Shown here one piece after another: positions 23,384-36,498 of a DNA stretch of 64,000 nt. The notes under the pieces are model-generated. The model did no database searches. It worked only from the letters and a program-made list of their open reading frames with translations, and had not been told where the DNA came from. Position 1 is the stretch's first letter. Each line of letters begins with the position of its first letter. A program made the translations under genes and the position numbers. Origin of the DNA: Torymus aiolomorphi (Eukaryota; Arthropoda; Insecta; Hymenoptera; Torymidae); the NCBI GenBank assembly GCA_036365515.1, contig CM070877.1, positions 15,424,201-15,488,200 on the forward strand, in the 5' to 3' direction.

Positions 23384-23623
23384 CAGAGATCGGTATTATT
23401 CGTCCGCAAATTTTTTCCGAATACTTCAGTAAATATTTGATGCAAGGAAATAATTTTGATGAATAAACATGTTTCGCATAAAAACTGGGCCTTTAGAAGT
23501 GTTTTGAGAAAATATTCGAAAAAATTATCCATCGAATATTTTTTTCGAATAATTATCGATAATTATCGAATAAGTATAACAATCAATTATTCGAAAAATT
23601 ATTCGTTGATCATCCGATCTCTG
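23384..23623. mobile_element. 240-bp hAT-type MITE with 8-bp target duplication
   Basis: Termini CAGAGATCGG and CCGATCTCTG are perfect 10-bp inverted repeats, and both sides carry the 8-bp duplication TATTAAAT (23376-23383 and 23624-23631). An 8-bp duplication and CAGAG-type ends are hallmarks of hAT elements. The interior is AT-rich with repeated TTCGAATA / ATTATCGA words and has no coding frame. Confidence 0.9.
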
Positions 23624-23631
23624 TATTAAAT

Positions 23632-25290
23632 AATAAAAAAAAACCTGATTAGATTTAAAATAGATCTTATGCTTCGTTTAATGATGTATTTAGTTTTTAT
23701 ATGCGGTGTAAGAGGCGAATAAAATCATTTTCAAAGTAGAGAACAGTATAGTTGATAAGATAAACAGAATTGTTTTCGCTGCGGTCTCACTGATATGTGT
23801 ATTCGTGCCAACGCTATATCAAATGATTTCTTTCATTAAAACTAAAGGATTCATATTTTATATTAAATAAACATTTCCGACACAACTATAAGAATTTGAA
23901 AGGAACTACAAGAAGAACAGATTTCTCGTATTCGTGTTACGAAAATTGGTCGTTTGTCATGATAAAATTTTTGAAAAATTGAATTTTAGCAAACGAGGAC
24001 AAAAAGTAGATTTTATCCTTTTGATAATACTGCCACATTTAAAAGAACTAGCGGTAATTAGCACGCTACGCGCGCCGCCCTTCAACTTTTGTTTTTCTTC
24101 ATTCGAGGTACGAGCTCGATTCGATAATTTGATTTATTTTCGAACGCTTACATTATATAAAGGACTCCGTTCGTCTTCTTTCACTCCTTTCGAGATTTGA
24201 GACGGATTCGATTATTCGAGATCATTCGTGAATAAAATAGATTACCTCGAGCGCTCAAATTTTGTAAGAGAATTCGAGTATAATAAATACTCAAATGGAG
24301 TGAAAATAAAGTTTCTCTTTCGAGATGCAATGATCGTTCAAGGAAAGAATAACTTCACGTACGTAGAAAACATTTATTCTCAGAATCCTTTCAATAAGTG
24401 TTTCGAAGAAATGTATCTCTAGCGTAACCGAAATTCGTTGAAAAACATTATCTTTTCTTTTTCATTCGAACCAATAAACTTTCCAAACGTTACGTTACGA
24501 AATTTCTCTCAACCTTTAAAATGAACTCGTCCTTGACCTTTCACTCTAAAAAAAAGAAAGAAAAAATCGTATCAGAGCGATATTTCGCGACGAAACGTTT
24601 AGAAAGTCAAGAACGAAGCGAGTCGACTTTGCGTTTCATTATCCCCGCGCCTACGGGAGAGAAAATCTGCGACGGATGAATCAGTCGGCGCGATTTCCGG
24701 CACACAGATACACACACGTATAATATATGTACGTATACGTGAGTCACACGTCACACGCAGTCTCGCACGTCTTTATTTCCTTTTCGTCATCTTCGAGCAG
24801 CGGCGTACGATGATCGATCGTCGTGGTGGATTTTGTTATTATATGTACATATTTGTAAAGAGTTTATCTATTAAATATGATTTCCCTCGTATAATATACC
24901 GATAAGCTGTGTGTTTGTTATTTGTTGACCTGTTACCTGTCACTCCTTGGTCTTCAAGTATTTAAAAATCTATTTTTCATACATTTTTATTACAAAATAT
25001 TTTTAGGTAATATTAATATAATCATTATTTAGCGGAATAGGCAGTAAATAAATATAATAATGTTTCAATGATTGCAGTAAATAAGCTTTATTATAAAAGA
25101 AAATTATAATTTTAAAATTTGTAAGTTTCATACAATATTGTTTTTTCTTTATTTGTTACAAGTTTTGATACACACAATATTGAGTAGACGAATTTAAGTT
25201 AAAATACAATTTTTGTCAAACATCTTATTTTTAATAAACACAATATCTCAATTTATATACCCTACAGATATGTTTACACGGAAAAGAATT
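23632..25290. other. AT-rich intergenic DNA with one repeat copy and a GC island near 24650
   Basis: 23632-24045 is AT-rich with nothing recognised. 24046-24230 is the second copy of the dispersed repeat. 24590-24830 is a CpG-rich island with ACACACGTATA-type sequence and a TGATCGATCGTCGTGG stretch. 24850-25290 is again AT-rich. The 64-codon frame at 24228-24422 has no recognisable feature. Confidence 0.4.
24046..24230. repeat. Dispersed repeat, copy 2
   Basis: AACTAGCGGTAATTAGCACG followed by CTACGCGCGCC and TTCGAG/TCGATTCGA words, in the same order as 15185-15300. No inverted termini were identified for this copy, so it may be a truncated insertion. Confidence 0.5.
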
Positions 25291-28200
25291 CGCAAAATTG
25301 TCTCCAGATAACATCCAGATACCGCTTCCAAGCCAACAATTCTCCCCTCTCCTTCTCACCATTGCGAACTTCCGATACATCATTCACCTCTCACCTAGAT
25401 ATAAGAATCAATTATCTGTCACAACTCAATCACCTCCGGCAACCAATACCACATCAACTTCTCCGAACTCCTCTTACAAAGCCCTGTCCTCTTTCTTCCT
25501 TCTTTTTCCTCGCCCACTATCCAGCTATAAACGACGCAAGCAAACAAAAAACTGTCCCCTGCGTCGTCTTGCGCGCACAATGTCGAGCGCCTACAAAGGG
25601 TAGGCGCGCAGCGGGTGTCTCTGATCTATTAATTCGGCCGGCGCTTTGTGCCCTCCGACGTCACCTGCCCCCGTACACACGCACCTCCATTAATCATACT
25701 CTCGCTCTCGCGCTCTTCGGAATCCGATCGGATACCGAGGCTACCGTATAGTCCTTTGGGTAAATAAAGACACGGCTGGTGAGGGAGAGAGGTGTCGAAT
25801 GTAATGTTTGAGGGGTGATAAGGTGGGGAGGTTATTTATGGATTTCTGGAGGAGGGAATCGTTGAGTTATGGTGGATGAGAGTGGTGTTGATCAGGTAAG
25901 AGGGTGTGAATGAATGGCTAGGTGACTTAATAGGCGGAGATTTGGATGTAATGTGATTTTATCAGGGGAATTGGAGTTTGGAGTAAGTTATAATGATAGA
26001 AAGATTCGTTTGCCTTTCGAATAATGGAAAATGGTACAATGTTTATGGAGTTGATTGAAAGAGTTAAGGTTGAATAAAAAGGTGAGGTTTTTCTAAAATT
26101 TCTAAGAATTTTCATTATTAGTTTGACAGTAAAATAATGTAACGAATTTTTTTCATTTAAAAGTAGCACTACTATATATGCAGTATATCGCATATTTGTC
26201 ACATTTTTCTATACTTTTTCTCACTTGCAAGCCTGAAGTCTTTCATTTTCATTACTAATACATTATTTTAGTAAAACATTTACGCAAAATTTACACGCAA
26301 CGCAGAGCAACGAAACACTGAAGAAACGGTACAAAGTTCAACGATGAGACGACACTCGTTTACAAAACACCTAACGCGCCCGATCTTCAGGCCCGATTTT
26401 TCCGAAAGCGAGGGACGCGCTCATTTTGCTGTGTTGGCTCGACACCGTCGGAATTAATGGATCGTGAAAAATTCGTCGATGCCTCGACGGCGACACTGTC
26501 GTGTTACACGGATTTTTCACAGAAGCGAACGCTTTGAAAGCAAATGCACATTTTAAAGATGTTTCGATGTACCCCCGGGTACAAAAGAAGGGATTTTTCA
26601 GTGTAACGCTATTTGACTCTTATTTAGTAATTTATCAGGATTACTTCGAATTATATCATGTTATTCTTACGATTCTTCGTGTAATAAAATCTAAAGAGAA
26701 GTCGGATACAATTTTACTAATAAAAAATGGGGAAACGAACCATAACTAAAATTTGTCATAAACAACTAAAATAAATTACGATTAATAAAGTTTCTTCAAT
26801 CTAACGAGATCAACCAATACCAAAATCGCATTCCAATCGCTCTTCCCTTACCCCCCGCGCCGCCAATAAGCAACCCCCTCTGACAAATCCACGAAAACCA
26901 TATTGAATTTCAAATGAACCCCGCGGGCCGAGGAAGAAAAAAAAAACACCTCGATCGCACGAATTTCGTCACAGCGATTAAGTAGCCTCCCCTCGGCGCG
27001 CCGGGACACCCGCGTCGCTTATCGTCGCCGGCATATCCGCTTTTCCGAGCCGATCAGGAATGCTGGTTTATTGTCGGGATTACACACGGATGTAGAGAAG
27101 CTACAAAGTTAGGGGGTAAATTGATGGTAATGAAAATTGTTTCGAATGAGAATTTGTTGTTTTAGAGGGGGTTAGTTGGGTAGGGCGATATGTAAAATAT
27201 ACAGGTTTTTGCTGCAGGGTTATGGATCGGGCTTAGGCTCACAATTGCGTTCAATTTTTCAAAACTGTAGAACGAAGGATTGATTTTTTGTCGTGGTAGT
27301 ATGTCGTGGTAAAGTAAAATACAAAACATGTTATAAAGTCAGAAAGTTGTAAAAAATGATGCAAGAACGGTTTATAACTAAAATTCGTAGTAGGAAATAT
27401 CAGAAAATATTGTATCAGGCAGCTACAGTTATCATATTATTCATGTGAATAAAATATAAAGCTAAAACACGTATCCGCGGTGTACTGTTACGCTGAAACT
27501 CAAACATCTGAGAATAAAAAAATATTTTATAAAACTAAGACCGCACCATCTATTCTTAAAAAATCTTTTATTAACCATCATCTCGTTAAAACATTTTCAT
27601 GCAATAAAATCAAGGTATATCACTTATCCACACTCAAAAATATCCACTATTACAATTCAATTTACTTCTCATCATCACACCTCAGCCACGCACCGACCCA
27701 TTTGACTCTCCGCATTCACCGTCCCGCCACAACACATACATACCCACGCACACGTACTTACTCCTCAAGACATCGCACTCGCAACAAAGAATACATCAAC
27801 GACCGTCACCTCACATCGCATGCCAACCTATATAATATTCCCGAAACGTGTAAGGCGACTCTTTACTCGTCCGTCGCCTTGCAACTCTTCTTTCTTCTCC
27901 TCTCTCGCGTCCTGCGCGCGCGCGAGCAATTACGCGTCTCGAGACAAGAGTCCGGGGGAAGGGATCGATGTAAGGCGATAGCACCCGACACGCCGGCAGC
28001 AGCGGAATTCTTATAAGAAGCCCCGTTCGCGCGAAGATGAAGAGAGAGAGAGGAAAAAGGGGGCGAAAAATCGACGTTCCCACGCGAGACGAGGCGAGAG
28101 GCTCGGTTTCACGGACAAAAGGAGTCGCGGTGGCGCAATGCAGCCGCGTCGACGTGAGAGATGAGAAAATGAATTTACTTTCGAAAGTATATCGACGGTT

Positions 28201-29100
28201 TTCGTGTTGTTAATAGAGGGATATGTGTGTATGCTGTATAGGTCGATGGTTTGGTGCGAGGAAATTGGCGGATATGCGTGAGTGCAAAGAAAAGGAAAAA
28301 TGACAGTATAAGTGGTTCGCGTTCTTTTCGTTTAAGGGTGATCTGGTGTTTGTATGATCCAGATGTTATATTAACAATAATGAAATAATAGCGTAAGGAA
28401 ATTCAAATAAAGTAGGTATAATTTATTCGCGAACTATATATCGCCATTGTTGCAACGTCACTCACAATTGCTTGCCATACTGCATTTTCTCAACTATCTA
28501 CTACGTACCCAACTCTCCTTACTCTCATACATAAAAATATATTACGAAACAAAGTCCAAAACTGTGTCAATCAACGCCGTTTATCTTGTATCCACTGCAA
28601 GTGGCGGTTACACTTCCACGGAAGTATATATAAAGCGCGGTGCGTCAAGAGAGGATATCTCGACCGGTAGCACTGGCGTCACGCGGTCCGGCGTCACATT
28701 AGCGCGTTATTAACTCTATCGCTGGTTATTTCCTGCGTGGCGAGATAAGCTCTTTTTATCCTATCGCGCATTGTTGCTATGAGCATTATTATAGTATGTA
28801 TGAAGAAGACGATTTTATTTCTGGTTTGGCATAATCTGAGTTATTTCGTTATCAACGTTGTTGGTTCTTTTTTTTTTATGATTTTATTTACAGAGTGTGT
28901 GAATTCAACGCGGCGGTTATCGCGTGGGATAGCGTGGTTGAAGTCTGTTCAACTTTGTAGAGATAATTGTGGGATTGAATAATTTATGGCGGATGGTTTT
29001 GGGAATAAATTCGTGTGACGGTGTATAATAAATATTTATTTGTTAACATGGATATAATAGATAGGTGCTGTTTCTAATTCTTTTTTTAAGGCCTTTCCAT
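25291..29100. other. Gene desert with islands near 25640, 26990, 27950 and 28640
   Basis: Each island has a C-rich left arm (for example 25310-25560 and 27660-27900), a CpG-rich centre and a G-rich right arm (for example 25780-25980 and 27060-27200). A weaker island lies near 26400. The longest open frame (27480-28016) runs through an AT-rich stretch and the G-poor C-rich arm and encodes a Ser/His/Thr/Arg-rich peptide without domains, so I treat it as a composition artefact. No tRNA or other RNA gene was recognised. Confidence 0.5.
28625..28634 (+). promoter_or_regulatory. TATA-like motif at the 28.6-kb island
   Basis: TATATATAAA followed by GCGCGGTGCG lies inside a CpG-rich island. It resembles a core promoter, but no downstream gene or splice donor was identified, so it may mark a non-coding transcript or be chance. 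Confidence 0.25.
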
Positions 29101-30856
29101 TTACTTCTTATACGATTTATTTCTCAGCAACCGTCAGCAATCATCCAAACAAATATACATATATATGTATACACATAAAAACAATATAAATAGATCTTCT
29201 AAAACATTCGTTTTTAACACTATACACTAACCGTCTCTCGAAACGACCGTTAATCACGTCGCCATCCAAAAATATACCCCTAGCCTCTCACCGTTGGCAA
29301 AACACGCGCGTTGCGAGTACCTCTGCCGACGACCATCTTATAGGCCACGTCCCAAAATGGGGGAAAAACATCCGAAAACTCGAAACGCGCGCGCTGCACA
29401 TCCGTAAACAGAGAGGGAGGAGCTCGCTGCTATACACAGAGAGACACGCGTGCAATTGTCGACACACACTCGTATATAGGGGCGTCGCATCTGCCCTCGA
29501 TTTATTTCCGATCGTAATTGATGACGCTCTCGAGTGTGCGTCTCTCGAGAGAGAGAGATAAAGAGAGGAGGGGGGAAGAAGAGAGACATACACGCGTGTG
29601 TGTCTCTCTTTTCGATAATTTCGAATTTTCGCGCCGCGTGATAAATCGTCCGTAGAGAGGCGCGCGAGCCTCTGTTGTGACATCGGGGGACGATGCCGGA
29701 ACAGCTGTCGACAGAGAGAGAGAGAGAGAGATAGTATATGTGTGTGTTAATGAGACTGAGAAGGATACGATGGTATTTAGGCGGAGAGCGCTGGATGTGG
29801 GTCAGCTGGATTTTACGGTGATTTCGAGGATTTTCGGATGACTGCGCAGCCGACCGGCCGGCTGACCGTTCCGAGGGTATGGGGAATTGTGTCTGTCGAG
29901 TGATCGACTTGGTTTCGATTGCAATGTGAATAGAAGTTTGGATTATGGGTTAATATTTTGGAGGGTTTCGTGTTTAGGTAATGTACAGCAGGTGTTGAAG
30001 CAAATTTCTTATATTAATAAGATGTATTGTCTTAAGTTATATAGGAATATTTTTATATGATAAGTAAAAACAAAATATAGTGAATATGTCGCATATAAAA
30101 TTTACTCTTTATTTGTTAAATTCACTCTTTATTTGTTGATACAATATATTTAACGAAAATACTGATATGTAGAGATTAAATTCTCATCACATTTAATTCT
30201 ATCATATTTATAAGTGTAGTTGATGACAATTTGTAACAATACAGAACGTCGTTTTACAACAAAAAAATGTTGACTTTTTATTGTGAGAATATGGTCACTG
30301 TCCCCGCCTGATTAAAAAAAAAAAATACTCTAATAATTAACACTTACCTGTATTAAATCGGCGTTTTTTAAATAATTTTAAAGTATCCAATTATTATTTA
30401 ATATTTAATTTTTAGAACAAATGAATACAAAATAATCATCGAGACCAACAACAAACCTTTTCCAAAATACATAAATTACACTCTCTATACGTAAACTTAT
30501 CAACAACATTTTAGCCCAATAATTACCATACCTCTGCACTCTCACATCGATGTTCCTTTCAAATCCCTCTGCACCCATCTCCGACGGCAAAATCCTAATC
30601 CCCATCACGGCAACAACCCGCACCTCTCCATTCTTCCGAGAACACACCAAGTACCATCTCGCGCTCACTCCTTCTCCTCACCGTGCACTTTTTCGCCGAC
30701 CTGCAGCCCAGCGCCGTATCATTAGAGGATTAAGGTACGCGCGCGCCGCCGCCGCCGTTCCGCTTTCCGGTCTCCATTATCTCCCTCTCACTCGCCGCCC
30801 CCCTGTCTACTTTCGAGAGGAATCGAATCGACGGTAATTGCCGACAAATCGTCGTA

Positions 30857-30888
<32 letters not shown>

Positions 30889-33480
30889 GAGGCCCGCGGG
30901 ATATTGCTGCAGCGACGGGTCGAGATGAAAGAAGCGATGTGGTTTTGTTGAGGTTCCTTTTTTAGGGAGGGGGTAAGGAGGTAGGAGGATGAGGGAATTG
31001 ATTCTTGATGGTTTTGGGAAAAGGCGACGGTGTGGTATGGTAGGAGTATAGTGGTTGCATTGCGATTATGGCAGTACTGTTAGGAGGTTGAATGTTGCGG
31101 ATAATGAGGATTTTTTTGTAGGCGGCTAGGAGCGAGAGCAATTTACTCGGGCAAAATGCCGTTTTACAGGCTTTTAGTATTTAATTACTTTTTGAGTTAA
31201 TTTATTCGTTATGTGAACTCAGCCAAATATTTAAATACATAGATTTAGTTGGAAAGCAGCTGCTCATAATTTAGTATTATAATAACTCAAAAAAATAATC
31301 AGCTCAGCATAGCCTTATGCAACTTTAGTGTTTCTGATCTATGTTTTCAACAAAAACTTTGGACGTCTATAAATTTTTGTACGCAATAGAAGACTCAAAA
31401 ACAAGGCACTGACACATAATACATTATAAAGAATCTACTTATATGTCTCATACCTTCCGGCCAGTGTACACAGTAACTACCGCACGTCTTCCCTCCAACT
31501 TACATCTCGAAAAATTCACCTCAAAAAAGTCATAGCCTCCACAGCTTCCTTTTCAACCACCACACTGTACACACTGCCAATCGAACTCCGCCACTCCCCA
31601 AACTAAAAAAATCCCACTGACCCTTATTTACATTCCCTCTCTCACTCTCTCGTCTAACAAACACAGAGTGGCGTTGACTCGGATTATCGCATTGCACGAG
31701 GCGCGTCAGGGAAATGCGGGTACATCCTTATGCGCGCGGTCTCCGAATAAAGCGTCGATTTACGCTCCGGTGAGCGAGAGAGCGAGCCGAGTGAGCAATC
31801 CTCTTAACCACTGCCCGCACGCACGCCAATTTTTTCTCCTTCGCTTTCTTTCTCCTGTGGCTGTGATACGTTTGCTCTTTTTTTGGTTCGGTTCCGTTTC
31901 CTGTCCGCCTGTAATTGAATTTGAGGTTCTTCGCGGTGGAATATTTTTATAGGGGTGGTTGTTATTGTTGATGGATAAAGCAATGATTTTATGGTTTGTA
32001 GTGCATGTGAATGCAATGTATTGAGAATTGAAAAAAAAACAAATAGACCTAAAACTTGCGCTTCAATATCGTTAACGAAGAGTGATCTGTAAAATACTCA
32101 AAACCTCGATGTTATTATATTTGAGATTCTTGGAGTAGATTCAATTTGAAAGAACTTGAAAGATCAATCCGTGTTTCACAATAATAATAAATTACGCAAT
32201 TCGAGTTGCATTCAAATGTACGATGTTGCCCGTTTCTTCAACGGACCGTCGACTAAATAAAAGGAATAGGACCGGATATATTATACTGTTTATACTATAA
32301 TAATTCTATACCTATAACATTACCATACACAGTTTTACCACTTTCACGAAGGTAAGTAAAATCCTAAAAAAAATGTACTTTTCAACTAAACGATCACCAC
32401 CTACTTACCCAACATCACAGCTAAAAAGAAAATATTACCATCCGTCATCATTCGCCTTCTACTACCGTAAAACATATCAACCCAGCCGATGCAACCCTGC
32501 TGCAAAAAGCCCATCGCTCACATCACCAGCAAAATCAATCAACCCCCAAATCACCATCACCCAAAAAAAAGCTCTCCCACCCATCGACAACAACCAACTT
32601 TTCCTCTCCTCCAAAAAAGGAAGAGAAAAAAAATCGAGACGCAGAAACGCACACGACTCAGCGGAGCGCAAACAGGGGGCGCATCCATAGATGCACACAT
32701 GCAAAGCCGCGCGTGCGCTTGTGTGTACGCCAACAAGCTAAATATGTTTCACAGATGACCGCCTCAGCTGAATGCAGTCCCCGGAGTGTGCGCACGCGTG
32801 TATGTATATACGTGTACATCGGAGCGGTGCTCGCAAGCGCACTTATACGGAGTTAGTCGACAACGACGGCGACGGACGGCGACGACGACGACGACTCGAG
32901 GGAGGATAATGGGGCGAGAGAGCCGATGAGGAGTGATCGCCTTTGGCGGCCCGCCAGGGACGCCCAGGGAGACGGAAAGAGCAACAGTTATGTATGTGTG
33001 TGTGTGTGTGGACGTGTTGGGTGTATATCGATTCGATCGAACTGGCAAATGAACATGATGCCCGGATCGAGTGGTCTTTTTCGACCGTTTTTGGATTGGA
33101 TGGGCGGATAGGGTGGGAAGCGGTAGTTGAGAGCGAAACTTTATTTGTTTGGGTATTTGCATTGTTTGGAGCTTGATAAGAATATTGAAATGTAGCTTTT
33201 ATTAGACAAAACTATTGTCAGCTTTTAAATTAAGAGTTGGGTACAATTTCTCCAAATGCTATAGTTGTTAAGCCTACATACCTAGTGATACCTAAATATG
33301 TACTTAATCAAGTTATCGATAGACGTGATCGCATAGTTACCACAGTATTTATATAACTGGTTCTTTAAAGACTGTACTGATCTCTAATGTATGTATGAAA
33401 TCACGTGAATCTATCTTAGCGACAAACAAATTTAACAAACATGGAAGCATAATATTCCAACATTCTTTCGATATCAATAA
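29101..33480. other. Gene desert with islands near 29560, 30740, 31760 and 32850
   Basis: The left arm 30541-30600 has 23 C and 6 G, while the right arm 30961-31020 has 27 G and 1 C, a full reversal within 400 bp. GA tracts lie at about 29712-29731 and 30862-30889, both to the right of or within cores. The 32.85-kb island carries a run of GAC/GACG repeats (32870-32895) and a TG run near 33000. Open frames are arginine- or serine-rich noise. Confidence 0.55.
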
Positions 33481-33506
33481 CGCTACATACCTAGCGATAC
33501 CTAACA
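33271..33506. repeat. Direct pair of a short ACCTAG-containing unit
   Basis: CTACATACCTAGTGATACC (about 33271) recurs as CTACATACCTAGCGATACC (about 33484), 213 bp apart. A looser match (TACCTAGTATACCTAAC) appears near 37536. The function is unknown; it could be the remains of an older duplication. Confidence 0.35.
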
Positions 33507-33694
33507 CGTAGCTTCACTCCCCTAACCTACTACTCAATATGATCCTACATCTCCCTTTCAAAAACAATCACCATAACCTCTCCCTCGCCCCCGAAATTCT
33601 CGAGCTACCACTTGCCAAAAAAAAGCTACTCACTCCATCTCGTCTCGACCAAACCCCCGCCAATACAGCACCTGTTCATCATCCCTCTCATTCC

Positions 33695-33825
<131 letters not shown>

Positions 33826-34599
33826 CTTTTGCAATTAGACTCTACTCCACGCACTCGCATGCGTATATGTACCCGGGGCCACCCAGAGCAATACTCGTCC
33901 GCAGCCACCCTCACAAAGGGAGTGAATTAATAAAACGCTCGCTCGCTCGATCCCCCCACGGCGTGTGCGCGCAGATGTCCGCCCCTCGTCGTGTCTCCTT
34001 TCTCAGTTTCTCGCTTTCTGCGGCAATCTGTTTTTTTCTCTTCTTTCCCTTTTTAAATGGAAATCGCGAGTTGATGCACTGCTCGGCTGGTGCATGCGAG
34101 GGTTGATTAATAGGTCCTTTGGGAGTAGTGGGGGTGTGTGGGGTGATAATTAAGGACGTCAAAAGATAATTGAAGGTTTAGATATACAGAGTGTTTGTTG
34201 CGGAATGATCGCATTAGAATTGCTAGGTGATGATTGCTAGATGATATAATAAGTGAAGTATTAGTGAGAAAAAATCGTAATAGGGTGAATATTATGATAA
34301 TTTCAGACACAATTATAATTTAATGAGAAATTTTCAATCTTTGTCAAGCCTGTTAAAGCTCTTAACTGAAATTAAACACTTCAGTTAAAGCTAAATATCC
34401 ATTTCCAAACTTTCAATGTAATTTTAAGACAAAAATCATCATTTAACATTTCAAATGGCTACCAAGACACAATCACACTCCAATAACAACAAAAAAAACC
34501 ACGCGTCCATAAAATCTCTTCAACATCATCAACAATCTACATTCTAATTTAGTTCTCAAATTGCTAAATTCTATCATCAACCGTTTGACTTAATCCAAT

Positions 34600-34630
<31 letters not shown>

Positions 34631-34742
34631 ACGGCGTCCCTTCTCTTCCCTTCTTTGCCTCCATCCCCCCTTCCCCTTCGCCGACTTCCTAGTTTTTTGC
34701 TCCCCGTCCATATAGGTGCGCACGTCCGACGCGTAGCGAAGA

Positions 34743-34744
<2 letters not shown>

Positions 34745-34797
<53 letters not shown>
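34745..34797. repeat. (GA)n microsatellite
   Basis: A pure GA dinucleotide run of about 53 bp in the island near 34.8 kb. Confidence 0.97.
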
Positions 34798-34802
<5 letters not shown>

Positions 34803-34948
34803 TTTCTTTTATTTTATTGCCCGGGACGTATAATGGAAAATAGTTCGCGTGCTCCGAGGGAGCGAGCGAGTGAGCGTGCGCGCGCCGGCCAAACGGTGTG
34901 CAGCATGCCTTTTGTACTCTCGTGCGCTCGTGTTCTTCGTACTATTTG

Positions 34949-34964
34949 TCTCTCTCTCTCTCTC

Positions 34965-35017
<53 letters not shown>

Positions 35018-35049
35018 CGGTCTCTTTCTCTCTCTCTCTCGCTCTCTTT
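34949..35049. repeat. Interrupted (CT)n microsatellite
   Basis: A CT run with single-base interruptions (CCC, GCTCGG, TTT), about 100 bp long. A shorter CT run follows at 35097-35112. Confidence 0.95.
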
Positions 35050-36159
35050 TGATTCCTTTGTTTCTAATGGTCGGTATTATGGACAGGTTCACTTTTCTCT
35101 CTCTCTCTCTTTGCTTTGCTTCGCCGTGTTCGCACGTCATTAAATCGAGTCGAGGTACACGCGTAGTTTTTGAATACTTTATGAAGAGTATATTGTTTGA
35201 AAATCTACAAACATCGATTTGAGCACGAATTTTTAATGATTTATTATTGGTTAGGAAAAATATCGTGCTAAAAGTAATAGACATTGATGATGTCGGTGTT
35301 ATTTTTAATAAAACTGAAAAATTGGCTAACAAGTTTATACTCGACCAATTACTTGTAAAATATATAGTTTTTCAGTAACGGTAAACGCTAATAAATATTT
35401 CATAATTATTGAAAATTTTAATAATTTAATTATTAGGTATTGCTAGGTTTCATTTTAGGTTGCTTATAGTTATTTAGGCATCATCTATTTTTAATTAATT
35501 TAAAAAATTTATTTAAAGCTACTAAACCCTCTATAGTAAAGGTAAATATAATATCGAGCATGGGGATGTTTATGGGGATAAACAACCGTAATCACAAAAT
35601 CCAGAAGTACAACGTTCAGCTCTTACCATCGCACAATACGAATTCGAAAAGAGCATTCGACAGCTCTAAATCTGTCCTCAAACATACACAGTCTGCAAAG
35701 TGGATCAGAGCCGTCGTCGAACCCGGCGATGAATTTCGTAAGCCTAGCGCGCTGTACACAAAAGCGTGCAGAATGCGGACATATGCAAAACTCCCCCATC
35801 GTACATTTGAATAAACGCATGCGTGCCCGACGCGTTAATAGTTTTCGCCCAGAGAGGGAACACGTGCATATTTATCGTGATTTATAGTTTTTCACCGCCG
35901 TTGTTTTGCATTCATCGGGGGCGGGATTGCTGTAGTGATACTTTAGAGCGGGGGAGATCGGGATGCGTGTTAGAATTTAATTTAGCTTTTTCATTTTCTC
36001 GACCTTTTTTGGGGGGTACGAGCGGGGGCTTTTTCTTCGCTGGGTGAAGTGCGGAGGCGTGTTAATTGACCTTTATTGAAAATGATTGGATCCTTTTTTG
36101 TTCTTCGAGGTTGGGTTGATTTGTAATGAAATGATACAAAGAAATTGTACAAATATTCC

Positions 36160-36498
36160 AGAAAGACATTTTAAAGTTTCCCATGTATTTGTCACAGGAA
36201 CTTCTGAGATATATTTTAATACCTTATATCTAAATTAATCATCTTCTTTAATATCAAAAATAGATTGATCATGGGGTTTTGCCGATAAAATATCGTATTT
36301 CTCTTCTAGATAAATCTCTATAAAAGCTGCTGTTACTTCAAAACTCCATTCATCTTTGGAATTAATTTGTTCAAATATATCATTAATTGCTCTTGGAATA
36401 ATTCTACAATTAACAGTATTCTCATTGTAATTTGTTCCCATTGAAAACGTTATTCCACTTCCAGTTTAACCATATGACAAAATTGTAACATTGTAGCC
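36160..36498 (-). pseudogene. Kinesin motor-domain pseudogene fragment (kinesin-4 / KIF4-like)
   Basis: Read on the minus strand from 36498, the frame gives a P-loop region, GYNVTILSYG, a stop, then TGSGITFSMGTNYNE. It continues with IIPRAINDIFEQIN, WSFEVTAAFIEIYLEEKYD and, past a second stop, SEVPVTNTWETLKCL. These are standard kinesin motor blocks around the P-loop (usual form GQTGSGKT), best resembling chromokinesins. Two in-frame stops (36466-36468 and 36235-36237) and replacement of the P-loop lysine by isoleucine (36451-36453) show it is dead. It covers about 110 residues without introns, preceded by an AG that could be an old splice acceptor. Sequence on either side shows no further kinesin homology, so it is an isolated exon-like or truncated copy. 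Confidence 0.85.

Noticed and set aside
27480..28016. 178-codon plus-strand open frame
   Set aside because: It spans AT-rich DNA and a G-poor, C-rich island flank where stop codons are rare. The peptide is Ser/Thr/His/Arg-rich with no domain, and there is no splice or codon-bias support.
34814..35332. 172-codon minus-strand frame and its plus-strand partners
   Set aside because: These are translations of CT/GA microsatellites (Ser-Leu or Arg-Glu repeats).
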